Shown piece by piece: positions 53,316 through 63,065 of a stretch of 64,000 nt of DNA. The position numbers were made by a program, and so were the translations under genes. Under the pieces are notes generated by a model. That model worked only from the letters and a program-made list of their open reading frames with translations, had not been told where the DNA came from and ran no database searches. Position 1 is the first letter of the stretch. Every line of letters starts with the position of its first letter. This DNA comes from Pseudalkalibacillus sp051842935 (lineage in GTDB: Bacteria; Bacillota; Bacilli; Bacillales; Fictibacillaceae): assembly GCF_051842935.1 (NCBI RefSeq), contig NZ_JBPXRR010000001.1, positions 2,728,001-2,792,000 of the forward strand. The letters are read 5' to 3'.

Positions 53316-55142
53316 TTAATCCAAGTATTTCAGGATTTGATTAATAACGTACTCTGTTGCTTCTTCAAGAGAATGTTGGCTCGTATCAATTTCAACTTCT
53401 GGATTGGCTGGTGTTTCATACGGACTGGAAATGCCCGTGAAGTTCGGTATTTCACCTGTACGAGCCTTCTGATATAAGCCTTTTACGTCGCGCTTCTCAC
53501 ATTCTTCAAGTGGTGTGCTGACATAGATTTCAATATAGTCTTCACCAATGATCTCTCGTGCATTTTGACGGTCACTTTCATAAGGTGATATGAAGGATGC
53601 CAACGTAATCAATCCTGCATCGTTCATCAGCTTGGACACTTCTGCAATGCGACGGATGTTCTCCACACGATCATTTTCTTTAAAGCCTAAGTTCTTGTTC
53701 AAGCCGTGTCTTACATTATCCCCATCAAGTAGCATCGTATGGTGCCCCATGGAAACCAACCGTTTCTCCACTTCATTGGCCAGTGTCGATTTTCCAGACC
53801 CTGATAGACCAGTGAACCAAAGCGTCAACGGCTTCTGCCCTTTTTGCTGAGCCCGTAGATCCTTTGTGATATCCGTCTGTTGCCATTTGACATTCGTTGA
53901 TCTTCTGAGCGAATGCTCAATGACACCACAAGCTGAAGTCATATTGGATACCCGATCGATTAAGATCAAACCGCCGAGTGCTTCATTATTTTCGAATGTA
54001 TCGAAAACCATATTCTCCGATAAAGAGATGTCACATTCAACCAGTTCATTTTTGTAAATGTGTTCTGCAGGAACTTTGTCCCCCGTGTTGATATCAATTT
54101 TATGCTTGATCGACATGACTGTTCCAGGGAGTGTTTTCGTTCCGACTTTCACCAGATAGTTTCTACCAGGTACAAGTTTCGTATCGTCCATCCAGAGAAT
54201 AGTCGCCGTAAACATGTCTGCAACCTGAACATTCTCTGATGATGTGAGGACATTACCTCGGGAAACGTCCACTTCACGATCCAGTTGGATGGTTACGGGC
54301 TGTCCATTCAGAGCCTTATCAGATTCTTGATCGGTGACTAAAAGAGTTTTGACTTTTGCTCTTTCATTACTCGGGAGTGTGATCACTTCATCCCCGACAT
54401 TGATGCTTCCCGCTTCAATTTGTCCTTGGAAGCCTCGGAACGTATGGTTTGGACGACTCACACGCTGGACAGGCATGACAAAACCGTGTTGTTCATTTTC
54501 TTTACGAACATCGATATTTTCTAGATAAGGTAGTAACGGAAGTCCCTGATACCAAAGTGTGTTCTCGGATTTCTTCGTGATGTTGTCCCCTTCTGTAGCG
54601 GAAACCGGAATCACTTCTACACTGTCAATATTGAAACCATGCGTCATCTGCATGAAGTCCTTCTTGATCTCATCAAAACGATTTTGGTCAAAATCAATCA
54701 GATCCATTTTGTTTACAGCCAATACGAGATGTTTAATTCCCATCAACGAACAAATTCGCGCATGGCGTTTCGTTTGTGTGATAACACCTTTCGTTGCATC
54801 AACAAGTATGACAGCAAGGTCGGCAAAGGATGCCCCGACCGCCATGTTACGTGTATATTCTTCGTGACCAGGCGTGTCGGCCACGATGAACGAACGGTGA
54901 TCGGTCGTGAAATAACGATACGCAACATCGATAGTGATGCCTTGTTCTCTTTCTGCCATCAAACCATCGAGAAGGAGAGAATAATCAATCTCTCCACCAC
55001 GACTCCCTACTTTACTATCCAGTTCTAGCGCTTCCTCTTGATCGGCGAACAATAGCTTTGCATCATAAAGCATGTGTCCAATCAAAGTTGATTTTCCGTC
55101 ATCTACACTTCCGCACATAATAAATTTCAATAGACTCTTCAT
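53316..55142 (-). CDS. cysNC: Bifunctional sulfate adenylyltransferase subunit 1 / APS kinase (CysNC)
   Basis: The 608-residue fusion has an EF-Tu-like GTPase (GSVDDGKST 11-19, DTPGHEEY 89-96, NKMD 144-147), beta-barrel domains to about 420, and an APS kinase domain (P-loop GLSGSGKS 445-452, DGDNVRHGLNKNLGF). With CysD it makes APS; the kinase then makes PAPS, the sulfate donor. ATG 55142 begins just after the cysD stop with GAGAGGGG upstream; a longer frame inside cysD is rejected. This heterodimeric type is unusual in Bacilli, which mostly use monomeric Sat plus CysC. Confidence 0.95.
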   Translation of the reverse strand: MKSLLKFIMCGSVDDGKSTLIGHMLYDAKLLFADQEEALELDSKVGSRGGEIDYSLLLDGLMAEREQGITIDVAYRYFTTDHRSFIVADTPGHEEYTRNMAVGASFADLAVILVDATKGVITQTKRHARICSLMGIKHLVLAVNKMDLIDFDQNRFDEIKKDFMQMTHGFNIDSVEVIPVSATEGDNITKKSENTLWYQGLPLLPYLENIDVRKENEQHGFVMPVQRVSRPNHTFRGFQGQIEAGSINVGDEVITLPSNERAKVKTLLVTDQESDKALNGQPVTIQLDREVDVSRGNVLTSSENVQVADMFTATILWMDDTKLVPGRNYLVKVGTKTLPGTVMSIKHKIDINTGDKVPAEHIYKNELVECDISLSENMVFDTFENNEALGGLILIDRVSNMTSACGVIEHSLRRSTNVKWQQTDITKDLRAQQKGQKPLTLWFTGLSGSGKSTLANEVEKRLVSMGHHTMLLDGDNVRHGLNKNLGFKENDRVENIRRIAEVSKLMNDAGLITLASFISPYESDRQNAREIIGEDYIEIYVSTPLEECEKRDVKGLYQKARTGEIPNFTGISSPYETPANPEVEIDTSQHSLEEATEYVINQILKYLD

Positions 55143-55143
55143 T

Positions 55144-56043
55144 TTAGAAATACCCCTCTCGCTTACGTCGTTCCATGCTGGCAGCAGCTTCCTGGTCGAT
55201 GACACGACTTGTCCGCTCTGAAGATACCGCTCCAAGCGTTTCTTCAATGATTTCGTCTAAAGTATCTGCTTCAGACTCCACACCACCAGTAAGAGGGTAA
55301 CAGCCTAGCGTACGGAAACGTACCTTTCTATTGACGATTTCCTCACCCGGCTCCAGCTGCATACGATCATCATCCACCATGACAATGTTCCCATCGCGGT
55401 AGACAACCGGTCTTTCTTGTGCAAAATACAATGGCACAATGTCGATGTTTTCTCTACGAATGTATTGCCAGATGTCTTTTTCTGTCCAGTTGGAAAGTGG
55501 GAAGACACGCATGCTTTCCCCTTTATTGATTCTTGTATTATACAATTTCCACATTTCAGGTTTCTGGTTCTTCGGATCCCAGGCATGGTTTTTATTACGG
55601 AAAGAGAAGACACGCTCTTTGGCACGTGATTTTTCTTCGTCACGTCTTCCACCACCGAACGCTGCAGTGAACCCATATTTGTCTAACGCTTGCTTCAAAG
55701 CTTGTGTTTTCATGATGTCTGTATATGCTGAGCCATGCTCGAACGGGTTGATCCCTTGTTCGACACCTTCCTGATTGATGTGTTCAATCATTTCAATACC
55801 GAGTTCCTTCGCTTTACGGTCACGGAACTCAATCATTTCTTTGAATTTCCATGTTGTGTTGATATGCATGAAAGGAAAAGGTGGCTTTTCCGGATAGAAT
55901 GCTTTCATTGCGAGATGTAGCATTACAGAGCTATCTTTACCGATTGAATACAGCATGACTGGATTCTCACATTCAGCTGCTACTTCTCTAATGATATATA
56001 TTGCTTCAGCTTCGAGTTGATCGAGGTGATTTAATTCTTCCAT
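55144..56043 (-). CDS. cysD: Sulfate adenylyltransferase subunit 2 (CysD)
   Basis: The 299-residue PP-loop ATP pyrophosphatase starts MEELNHLDQLEAEAIYIIRE and has the pyrophosphate loop YSIGKDSSVMLHLA, then FGGGRRDEEKSRAKER and CYPLTGGVESEADTL. It forms the catalytic core of ATP sulfurylase with CysN. It lies one base before cysNC and 29 bases after the sulfotransferase gene, forming one unit. Confidence 0.96.
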   Translation of the reverse strand: MEELNHLDQLEAEAIYIIREVAAECENPVMLYSIGKDSSVMLHLAMKAFYPEKPPFPFMHINTTWKFKEMIEFRDRKAKELGIEMIEHINQEGVEQGINPFEHGSAYTDIMKTQALKQALDKYGFTAAFGGGRRDEEKSRAKERVFSFRNKNHAWDPKNQKPEMWKLYNTRINKGESMRVFPLSNWTEKDIWQYIRRENIDIVPLYFAQERPVVYRDGNIVMVDDDRMQLEPGEEIVNRKVRFRTLGCYPLTGGVESEADTLDEIIEETLGAVSSERTSRVIDQEAAASMERRKREGYF

Positions 56044-56072
56044 TGACGTATGCCTCCTTGTCAGACAAATCC

Positions 56073-56864
56073 TTATTTAGATACTTCGTTATTTTGTTTA
56101 TTTTTCAGATATTCAAGTAATTTTTGATACTCCTCTTCATAACCGAATTCCTCAATGTCCTTCGCATATTTTTCACGAACGATTTTTGCAGACTCCACTG
56201 TGTAATAGTCCATCCAGTTCCGTTGTACCGCTTTGTTGAAATGAGGCAGATCTCCTAATTTGTATTTATGTTTGAAGTGCTCAAAGTCCTCTGCCAAATT
56301 TTCATACTTCCCGATATAATCGACAAGCGGCTCCCCTTTTTTATCATGAGTAAGATTATACTGGGACTGGAAATGACGGTCCGCGAGAAAGTCCGGAATC
56401 TTGTCCACTTTTTTAACAAAGTTCTCAAACCCCTTATCTTTCTTGATATAACCTAGCAGATACTTATCATAATGGAGGTATTCTTGACCCATTTTCTTAT
56501 CCTTTTTATATTTACTTTCATAGCAAGATACTAAGCGATCGAATGGGTTTCGAACGAAAGTGAACTTAAAGTACTCTTTTTCTCCATCAGTTAAATATTC
56601 TCGACTTAAATCCTGTGCTTTCGTATGAATGCTGTAATCATCTGGAACGTCATCAGAAATGAACGTTTTCTTAATGGATGAACAAGCAACTTTCGAATTG
56701 TTCAAATACACTAATTTTTTGTTATGCACAATAATGTATTCTTTCTTTTCCAGCGTTCCATAGGAAAGAACATTTTTCAGATCGATTAGAAACCTATATA
56801 ATAATATCACCTTACTGTAAATTTGGGGTTTTTCTTTAATGCTTCTTTTTAGTTCCTCTACCAT
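56073..56864 (-). CDS. Sulfotransferase family 2 (carbohydrate-type) protein
   Basis: The 263-residue protein has the 5'-PAPS-binding region in YLNNSKVACSSIKKTF and the 3'-phosphate site in FVRNPFDRLVSCYESKY, the two marks of Sulfotransfer_2 enzymes. No signal peptide is present, so it acts in the cytoplasm on a nucleotide- or lipid-linked sugar. ATG 56864 has AAAAGGTGG upstream; a 20-codon extension is rejected. It is the first gene of the unit with cysD and cysNC, so the PAPS is probably made for it. Confidence 0.9.
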   Translation of the reverse strand: MVEELKRSIKEKPQIYSKVILLYRFLIDLKNVLSYGTLEKKEYIIVHNKKLVYLNNSKVACSSIKKTFISDDVPDDYSIHTKAQDLSREYLTDGEKEYFKFTFVRNPFDRLVSCYESKYKKDKKMGQEYLHYDKYLLGYIKKDKGFENFVKKVDKIPDFLADRHFQSQYNLTHDKKGEPLVDYIGKYENLAEDFEHFKHKYKLGDLPHFNKAVQRNWMDYYTVESAKIVREKYAKDIEEFGYEEEYQKLLEYLKNKQNNEVSK

Positions 56865-57184
56865 ACAAACCACCTTTTCAAAAGTTATTATTGGATAATT
56901 CCCATAAAAATACCAAAAGTTCAATATAAAACTAACATACTATTCGGTTATGTGCATTTTTCTATGTGTGTAAAAGCGATGTAAAATTCATCCTCACGAT
57001 TTACTTTTAAGACCAAATAGTTTTACGGTCATTTTATACCCTTCTTTAGGGAGAGTTATTCCAATAACCAATCATTTTAAGAACATATATACAAACTTTG
57101 TTCTATAGTGAAATTCATAGCTGGTTAGAGTATAGAGGTTAAAAGACGAGAAAGACTTATGAAATTAAAGTGATTTCTTAAATT
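56865..57184. other. Intergenic region with a 12-codon open frame, otherwise nothing seen
   Basis: The 5' flank of the sulfotransferase gene. A minus-strand ATG at 57032 with AAGAAGGG upstream opens MTVKLFGLKSKS and stops at 56994. It could be a leader peptide, the remnant of a lost gene, or chance. No clear promoter was identified. Confidence 0.4.
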
Positions 57185-57224
57185 AAATAAACAAACGCCT
57201 GAGTTTTATAAAACTCAGGCGTTT
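57185..57224 (-). terminator. Terminator of the GT-MT-ST gene
   Basis: A 14-15 bp stem AAACGCCTGAGTTTT/AAACTCAGGCGTTT (3-base loop) followed on the minus strand by GTTTATTTAATT. Confidence 0.9.
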
Positions 57225-57249
57225 ATACAAATCCGTTCAGCTTAGTGAT

Positions 57250-59409
57250 TCAAAAGTTCTTAAGTTTCAAATCTAAAAAATCCTCAACCTTCTCCATATT
57301 ACATAATGGAGATTCACCCATTCTTTGATTGATTTCCGCTACAAATTGACTTGGATCCGTTAATAGATCATTGAATTCTACCTCTATCACATCAGCGTTT
57401 TCACTGTACAACTGGTCCCTGTAGTAATAATAATTTTCAAGGTATGGCGATAGTATCTTTACAGACTGCGAAAGCGGAACATTATTCCTTTTGGAAATCG
57501 ACTTTACAGACTCTTCAAATGGACGATGAACAAAGATATAGGTTATGTTAGCCACCTTTTCAAATAACGGTTTCCAAATATCAAATGTTAAAAGTGTTCT
57601 TGGATCCTTCAATCCCCAGAATTCCCTTTTCTGAGTATTAAGGAGGTTTGCCAACTCTTTAAAGTTTGGAGTAATATGAGTCGCTTCATGTCTACTTGGT
57701 GGATTGTCCCAGCTTTTTGAAATGGAATTCAGCAGCTTGTCATTCAATAATACATAACTTCGCTCTTCAAAAAAGCCTTTCGGATTATCTTGAGCTGGAC
57801 CTAATAGATTATCTCCCATAGAAACTCCTAATTGATGCATTACTCCGGCGGTCGCACTTGATCCAGACCTATGTAATGACATGATTAGGAAGAGACGGTT
57901 ATCTTTATGTTGATTAATGTTATTCGTCAGCATTTCTGAATATTGTTGAGCAAGGTCATTTTCTCCCATGCTCTTATACACATTTACCAAATTGACTATG
58001 GTCTCCTCATTTATCGGATTTAATTGATGTGCATATTGGAGGAATGGAAGAACATTATCATGATTGCTTTTTTCAAAATTGGATTCAGCAATGACATTTA
58101 ATACAGATATTTGGGTGTTGGTAGGTAAGGTGCCAATATAATGTATGATTTGTTCTGGATTGTATTTTTTGAGTTTCTCAACCATTTGACTAATTTTGTC
58201 AGTTCGAGATTCACCTACCTGTGGTTTTTCACTTTTGTATCCGACGAAATAATGGTTGATCTTGTGATCCGTATCATAATCTAGCTCTTGATAACCTGAT
58301 AACTCAAAACCATTCATTACCTCTTCCACAGTTTCATCATGATAAGAAGTATTTAGACTTATTATTAATTTACCATTGGTTTTCAAATAAGCCTTACACT
58401 CGCTTATGATTTTGCATAGATCCACTTCGGTATTATAAGTATCCGCCACTATATAATCGTAAGTATTCTCTAATGGTAAATTTGTATGGTCATAGACCTT
58501 ATCCATCACCGAGAGGAGCACACTGTTTTGTCTAGTATCATAAGCTTCAATGGTAGAATGAGGGAAAGCTTTTTCTAAGGACAAAAGTGTAGCACCACTG
58601 CCACAGCCATACTGCAGGATTTTACCTGAAAAGGAATCTTTCTCATCTAACAATTTAATTAGATCTATACGCATCATACTAGGGTAAGAGGCTTCGAATC
58701 CCCATTTATCATAGAACTTCTTCGCATTGATTGTCATTAGTTCCGTATATTGATAAGGATCGTCTTTCCATGAAATACTTCCAAAATGGTGGATAAATGT
58801 ATTTCTCACTAACATTAGCTTATATCCGCATTGCTTTATTCGATAGGAATAATCATCATCCTCGAAGTTTCCAGGAGTATACCTTTCATCTAGATAGCCA
58901 ATTTTATGAACCAATTCCTTCTTGAATAATAGACAGAAACCAATCAGTTTAATTCGTTCTTCCCAATCGCAATTTTGTTGATTATAATTACGAGCAAATG
59001 TTTGCATCTGATCTATATCATTATAATTGACCTTAATAGCCTGATAGTAAGAACAGTTGTTGGTAACAGGGCCCACCGCTCCAATATTATCTGAGCTGTA
59101 TAAACAATCAGTTAGATTTTCAAGCCATTTATAGGTAACAATTGTGTCATTGTTTAAAAGCAGTATATTGTCACCATTTGAAATTTCTATTCCTTGATTA
59201 CAGCCTTTTGGAAACCCTTCATTTACAGAATTATAAATGACTTTCAAATCATCTTGTTCATGTAGCCACTCAGGAGTACCATCTGTTGAATGATTATCAA
59301 CAATAATCATTTCATAAGTTCCAGGCTTAGTATATCTTCTAATACTATCAATACATAGTTTTGTATATTCGAGTTGGTTATAAGTCAATATGACTATACT
59401 GGTAAGCAT
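57250..59409 (-). CDS. Three-part protein: family 2 glycosyltransferase, methyltransferase-like domain, sulfotransferase
   Basis: The 719-residue protein has a GT2 domain (about 1-235: VILTYNQLEYTKLCIDSI, VDNHSTDGTP, LLLNNDTIV), a SAM-methyltransferase-like domain (about 255-392: ILQYGCGSGATLLSLEKAF), a helical link (about 400-500) and a sulfotransferase domain (about 505-719: MSLHRSGSSATAGVMHQLG as PAPS loop, VHRPFEESVKSISKRN as 3'-phosphate site). It could add a sugar, methylate it and sulfate it. It lies between the sulfotransferase-cysD unit and rfb, and would need PAPS. Confidence 0.9.
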   Translation of the reverse strand: MLTSIVILTYNQLEYTKLCIDSIRRYTKPGTYEMIIVDNHSTDGTPEWLHEQDDLKVIYNSVNEGFPKGCNQGIEISNGDNILLLNNDTIVTYKWLENLTDCLYSSDNIGAVGPVTNNCSYYQAIKVNYNDIDQMQTFARNYNQQNCDWEERIKLIGFCLLFKKELVHKIGYLDERYTPGNFEDDDYSYRIKQCGYKLMLVRNTFIHHFGSISWKDDPYQYTELMTINAKKFYDKWGFEASYPSMMRIDLIKLLDEKDSFSGKILQYGCGSGATLLSLEKAFPHSTIEAYDTRQNSVLLSVMDKVYDHTNLPLENTYDYIVADTYNTEVDLCKIISECKAYLKTNGKLIISLNTSYHDETVEEVMNGFELSGYQELDYDTDHKINHYFVGYKSEKPQVGESRTDKISQMVEKLKKYNPEQIIHYIGTLPTNTQISVLNVIAESNFEKSNHDNVLPFLQYAHQLNPINEETIVNLVNVYKSMGENDLAQQYSEMLTNNINQHKDNRLFLIMSLHRSGSSATAGVMHQLGVSMGDNLLGPAQDNPKGFFEERSYVLLNDKLLNSISKSWDNPPSRHEATHITPNFKELANLLNTQKREFWGLKDPRTLLTFDIWKPLFEKVANITYIFVHRPFEESVKSISKRNNVPLSQSVKILSPYLENYYYYRDQLYSENADVIEVEFNDLLTDPSQFVAEINQRMGESPLCNMEKVEDFLDLKLKNF

Positions 59410-59517
59410 ACATTCACCTTTTCATTTACACTATTTAAATCCTTCTTCTTAAGAATCGGTTTTATCTCCCAATCTTTTAATAGTAGTGCAGGCAATTAGT
59501 ACATTAGTCCTCTCAAA

Positions 59518-59560
59518 AACAAAAATAACGAGGAAGCAAAAGTGATGTTTTGCTTCCTCG
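59518..59560 (-). terminator. Terminator of the rfb operon
   Basis: On the minus strand CGAGGAAGCAAAA/TTTTGCTTCCTCG with a 6-base loop, then TTATTTTTG, about 30 bases past the rfbB stop. Confidence 0.9.
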
Positions 59561-59588
59561 CCAAACGCTTTCAAAAATTCTTCTACTC

Positions 59589-60605
59589 TTACAATGTGGA
59601 GTGCGTATCAAAATATTTTTGATATTCACCACTTAAAATTTGCTCCCACCAATCCTGATGATCTAAATACCACTCGATGGTTTGGGCGATGCCACTCTCA
59701 AATGTATAGGTAGGTCTCCACCCTAATTTTTCTATTTTAGTAGGATCAATGGCATACCGCTTGTCATGCCCTAGACGATCGGTAACAAATTCAATCAAAG
59801 TTTCCGATTTCCCCAAGGTATTGATGATAGCTTTTACAACTTCTAAATTTGTTTTCTCGTTATGCCCACCAACGTTATATACTTCTCCGTTAACTCCCTC
59901 ATGAAGTACTAAGTCAATTGCAGCACAATGATCTTCCACATGTAACCAGTCCCGAATATTTTGACCATCTCCATATACGGGTACTTTTTGTTCCTTAAGA
60001 ACACGAGAAATCGTTAAGGGAATGAGTTTTTCCGGAAAATGATAAGGGCCATAGTTATTTGAACAACGTGTAATATTAACAGGTAAGCCATAGGTCTCAT
60101 GATAGGCTCGAACTAGTAAATCAGATGATGCTTTACTTGCACTATATGGGCTATTAGGTTGCAGTGGGGTTTCTTCTGTAAAGAATGTTGAAGGATCAAA
60201 ATCCAGTTCTCCATATACTTCATCCGTGGATACATGAACGAATTTCGTAACTTGCACAGACTTTGCCGCATCTAACAACACTTGGGTGCCGACCACATTT
60301 GTGTTAATAAAAACTCCTGGATCTGTGATGGATCGATCCACATGGCTTTCCGCTGCGAAATGAACCACATAATCAAATTGTTCTTTCTCAAAAAGCGATA
60401 TTATCTCTTTACGGTCCGCAATATCTGCTTTAATAAACTGATAGTTATCCTTTTCTTCCACATGTTTATGTTTAATTAAGTCACCTGCATAGGTTAATAA
60501 ATCTAAATTATAGATATCATATTGGGGATATTTACCTAGCATATAGTGCACAAAATTACCGCCGATAAAACCGGCACCGCCTGTAACAAGAATCTTTTTC
60601 CCCAT
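59589..60605 (-). CDS. rfbB: dTDP-glucose 4,6-dehydratase
   Basis: The second step to dTDP-L-rhamnose. The 338-residue protein has the Rossmann loop VTGGAGFIGGNF, catalytic Thr-Asp-Glu (HVSTDEVYGEL) and YSASKASSD with the Tyr/Lys pair, plus NNYGPYHFPEKLIP. It directly abuts rfbD and is the last gene of the operon. Confidence 0.96.
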   Translation of the reverse strand: MGKKILVTGGAGFIGGNFVHYMLGKYPQYDIYNLDLLTYAGDLIKHKHVEEKDNYQFIKADIADRKEIISLFEKEQFDYVVHFAAESHVDRSITDPGVFINTNVVGTQVLLDAAKSVQVTKFVHVSTDEVYGELDFDPSTFFTEETPLQPNSPYSASKASSDLLVRAYHETYGLPVNITRCSNNYGPYHFPEKLIPLTISRVLKEQKVPVYGDGQNIRDWLHVEDHCAAIDLVLHEGVNGEVYNVGGHNEKTNLEVVKAIINTLGKSETLIEFVTDRLGHDKRYAIDPTKIEKLGWRPTYTFESGIAQTIEWYLDHQDWWEQILSGEYQKYFDTHSTL

Positions 60606-61460
60606 CTATTCCACCTCTTCGGATATTTCATTTAAATAATGTGTCAAAGCGTGTTTCCAATATGGTAAAGGCTCAAATCCATTTTGAACAAGCTTTTGCT
60701 TTGACATACGAGAGTTCTTTGGCCTTACCGCACGAGTAGGGTACTCTTCTGTTGATATAGCATTTACTGTTACATTTTTGTCTGCTTGTTTGAAAATTTC
60801 ATTCGCAAATTCAGCCCATGTACAGAATCCTTCATTGGAAGCATGATAGATTCCATATTTCTCCGTGACGATCATATCTAGTATTAGTTTGGATAAATCA
60901 AATGTATATGTTGGAGAACCATATTGGTCGCCCACTACGTTGAGTTGATTCCTCGTTTCTGATAACCGTAGCATCGTTTTAATAAAATTATGTCCATTGA
61001 TACCAAACACCCAAGAAATACGAACGATAAACCATTGATCTAATAATTCTTGGACGACCTTTTCTCCATCATATTTCGTTAAACCATAGTAACCTACCGG
61101 TTTAGGGGTGTCTGTTTCTTTAAATGGCTCACTACCCATGCCGTCAAAAACATAATCTGTACTTATATACATGAATTTTGCATTTACTTCTTTAGCTGCT
61201 GCAGCTAAGTTTTTTGTACCCTCTACATTTACTTTCCAGCATGTATCTTGATCATCTTCAGCATGATCTACTGCTGTGTAAGCTGCACAATGGATAATTG
61301 CATCAGGGTTTTCTTTTTTTATAAATTTATGAACATCTTGTTCTAAAGTTATATCAAAATCTTCTCTACCGACTCCAAGCATTTTTACACCTAATTTTAT
61401 GCCTTCTTGAACCACATCGTATCCAAGCTGTCCATTCGCTCCGGTAACTAGAATTTTCAT
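60606..61460 (-). CDS. rfbD: dTDP-4-dehydrorhamnose reductase
   Basis: The last step to dTDP-L-rhamnose, using NAD(P)H. The 284-residue protein has VTGANGQLGYDVVQEG, the STDYVFDG catalytic block, and YYGLTKYDGE with the Tyr/Lys pair. It overlaps rfbC by four bases (ATGA) and abuts rfbB. Confidence 0.95.
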   Translation of the reverse strand: MKILVTGANGQLGYDVVQEGIKLGVKMLGVGREDFDITLEQDVHKFIKKENPDAIIHCAAYTAVDHAEDDQDTCWKVNVEGTKNLAAAAKEVNAKFMYISTDYVFDGMGSEPFKETDTPKPVGYYGLTKYDGEKVVQELLDQWFIVRISWVFGINGHNFIKTMLRLSETRNQLNVVGDQYGSPTYTFDLSKLILDMIVTEKYGIYHASNEGFCTWAEFANEIFKQADKNVTVNAISTEEYPTRAVRPKNSRMSKQKLVQNGFEPLPYWKHALTHYLNEISEEVE

Positions 61461-62023
61461 AACTTAGCTCTATATGTAAAGTTATTGTCTGCCCCTTCCA
61501 AAGATGGTGCATTTTGATCTTTTTCAGATAGAATTGGTGTTAAATCGGCAGGCCATTCTATTCCAATCTTAGGATCATTCCACTTGATTCCGCGATCATG
61601 ATCTGGAGAATACAGTTCATCTACTTTGTATTGAACTTCCACATCATCCGTTAAGGTTAAGAATGCATGTGCGAACCCTTTTGGTACTAATAATTGTTTT
61701 TTATTCTCTGCTGTGAGCTCAATACCGATCCACTGACCATATGTTGGACTTTCTTTACGGATGTCTACTGCAACATCAAAAATAGAGCCCTTTGTACATC
61801 GTACTAGTTTCGTTTGTGCTTTTGGATCTAATTGATAATGCAATCCTCGTAATGTACCTTTGGATGCTGAAAAAGAATGATTATCCTGAACAAAATTTAA
61901 ATGAACACCATACTCTTTTAACTTTTGGTCACTATAGGTTTCCATAAACCAACCTCGATGATCACCAAATACTTTGGGTTCGATGATTAACACGCCTTCT
62001 AAATTCGTTTTAATAATATTCAT
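61457..62023 (-). CDS. rfbC: dTDP-4-dehydrorhamnose 3,5-epimerase
   Basis: The 188-residue cupin-fold epimerase has FVQDNHSFSASKGTLRGLHY (catalytic His and Arg) and VPKGFAHAFLTL. The length is normal. It overlaps rfbD by four bases and follows rfbA by 16 bases. The C-terminus is slightly extended (LEGADNNFTYRAKL), as in many Bacilli. Confidence 0.96.
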   Translation of the reverse strand: MNIIKTNLEGVLIIEPKVFGDHRGWFMETYSDQKLKEYGVHLNFVQDNHSFSASKGTLRGLHYQLDPKAQTKLVRCTKGSIFDVAVDIRKESPTYGQWIGIELTAENKKQLLVPKGFAHAFLTLTDDVEVQYKVDELYSPDHDRGIKWNDPKIGIEWPADLTPILSEKDQNAPSLEGADNNFTYRAKL

Positions 62024-62039
62024 ATTTCACCTCTCCAAA

Positions 62040-62918
62040 TTAGTATTTGATTTCCCCATTGGCAACTTTTAATAGATATTGACCATACCCTGTTTTTGAA
62101 AATAATTCTCCGGATTCCATTAATTGTTCTACGCCGATCCATCCATTTATGTAAGCGACTTCTTCCGGAGCTGCAATTTTAATCCCTTGATGTTCTTCTA
62201 CGGTTTGAACAAAGTTCGTAGCTGCTACTAAACTTTCATGTGTACCTGTATCTAACCAAGTAAACCCACGACCTAACAGTTCAACATCCAATTCTCCAGT
62301 CGCTAAATAAGCTTCATTAATAGAAGTTATTTCTAATTCTCCACGCACAGAAGGTTTTACGTTTTTTGCAATATCTACTACACGTTGGTCATAAAAATAT
62401 AAACCGGTTACAGCATAATTTGATTTAGGTGTTTTCGGCTTTTCTTCAATACTAATTACTTCACCATCATCACCAAATTCAACGACACCAAACCGTTCTG
62501 GATTCTGGACATGGTAACCAAACACAGTAGCACCTTTTTCTTTCTTCGCTGCTTGCTGAAGGATTTTTCTCATCCCACTACCATAATAAATATTATCACC
62601 TAATATCATGGCAACAGAATCTTCCCCGATAAATTCTTCACCAATTAAAAAAGCTTGAGCGAGTCCATCTGGGCTAGGCTGGACTTTATACTCAAGATTA
62701 ATTCCGAATTGAGCGCCATCCCCCAACAAAGATTCAAAGCGAGGAGTGTCCTCCGGCGTAGATATAATTAAAATATCTTTTATGCCTGCAAGCATTAATG
62801 TTGAAAGTGGGTAATAAATCATGGGCTTGTCATAGATTGGTAGGAGCTGTTTACTAGTTACCATTGTCAGAGGATATAAACGAGTTCCACTTCCTCCAGC
62901 CAGTATTATTCCTTTCAC
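62040..62918 (-). CDS. rfbA: Glucose-1-phosphate thymidylyltransferase
   Basis: The first step to dTDP-L-rhamnose. The 292-residue protein has the signature MKGIILAGGSGTRLYPLT, KQLLPIYDKPMIYYPLS, LGDNIYYG and EKPKTPKSNYAVTGLYFYD. It opens the rfbACDB operon. A 147-base gap separates it from cysQ. Confidence 0.97.
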   Translation of the reverse strand: MKGIILAGGSGTRLYPLTMVTSKQLLPIYDKPMIYYPLSTLMLAGIKDILIISTPEDTPRFESLLGDGAQFGINLEYKVQPSPDGLAQAFLIGEEFIGEDSVAMILGDNIYYGSGMRKILQQAAKKEKGATVFGYHVQNPERFGVVEFGDDGEVISIEEKPKTPKSNYAVTGLYFYDQRVVDIAKNVKPSVRGELEITSINEAYLATGELDVELLGRGFTWLDTGTHESLVAATNFVQTVEEHQGIKIAAPEEVAYINGWIGVEQLMESGELFSKTGYGQYLLKVANGEIKY

Positions 62919-63009
62919 ATCGAATCACTCTCCCTCATAACTACATTTTGATGTAAGTTTTAAATTTATTTAAAAGAACATCATGAACAATACAAACATT
63001 TTACAACAA

Positions 63010-63044
63010 TAAATATCCCCCGCAAAGAATCTTTTAGCGGGGGA
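63010..63044 (-). terminator. Terminator of cysQ
   Basis: On the minus strand CCCCCGC/GCGGGGG (13-base loop) followed by ATATTTATTG, about 20 bases past the stop. The T-run is interrupted. Confidence 0.7.
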
Positions 63045-63065
63045 ATATATTGATAGATTACGATG

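Noticed and set aside
55143..55247. N-terminal extension of cysNC
   Set aside because: It lies inside cysD in another frame; CysN proteins begin at the GTPase domain.
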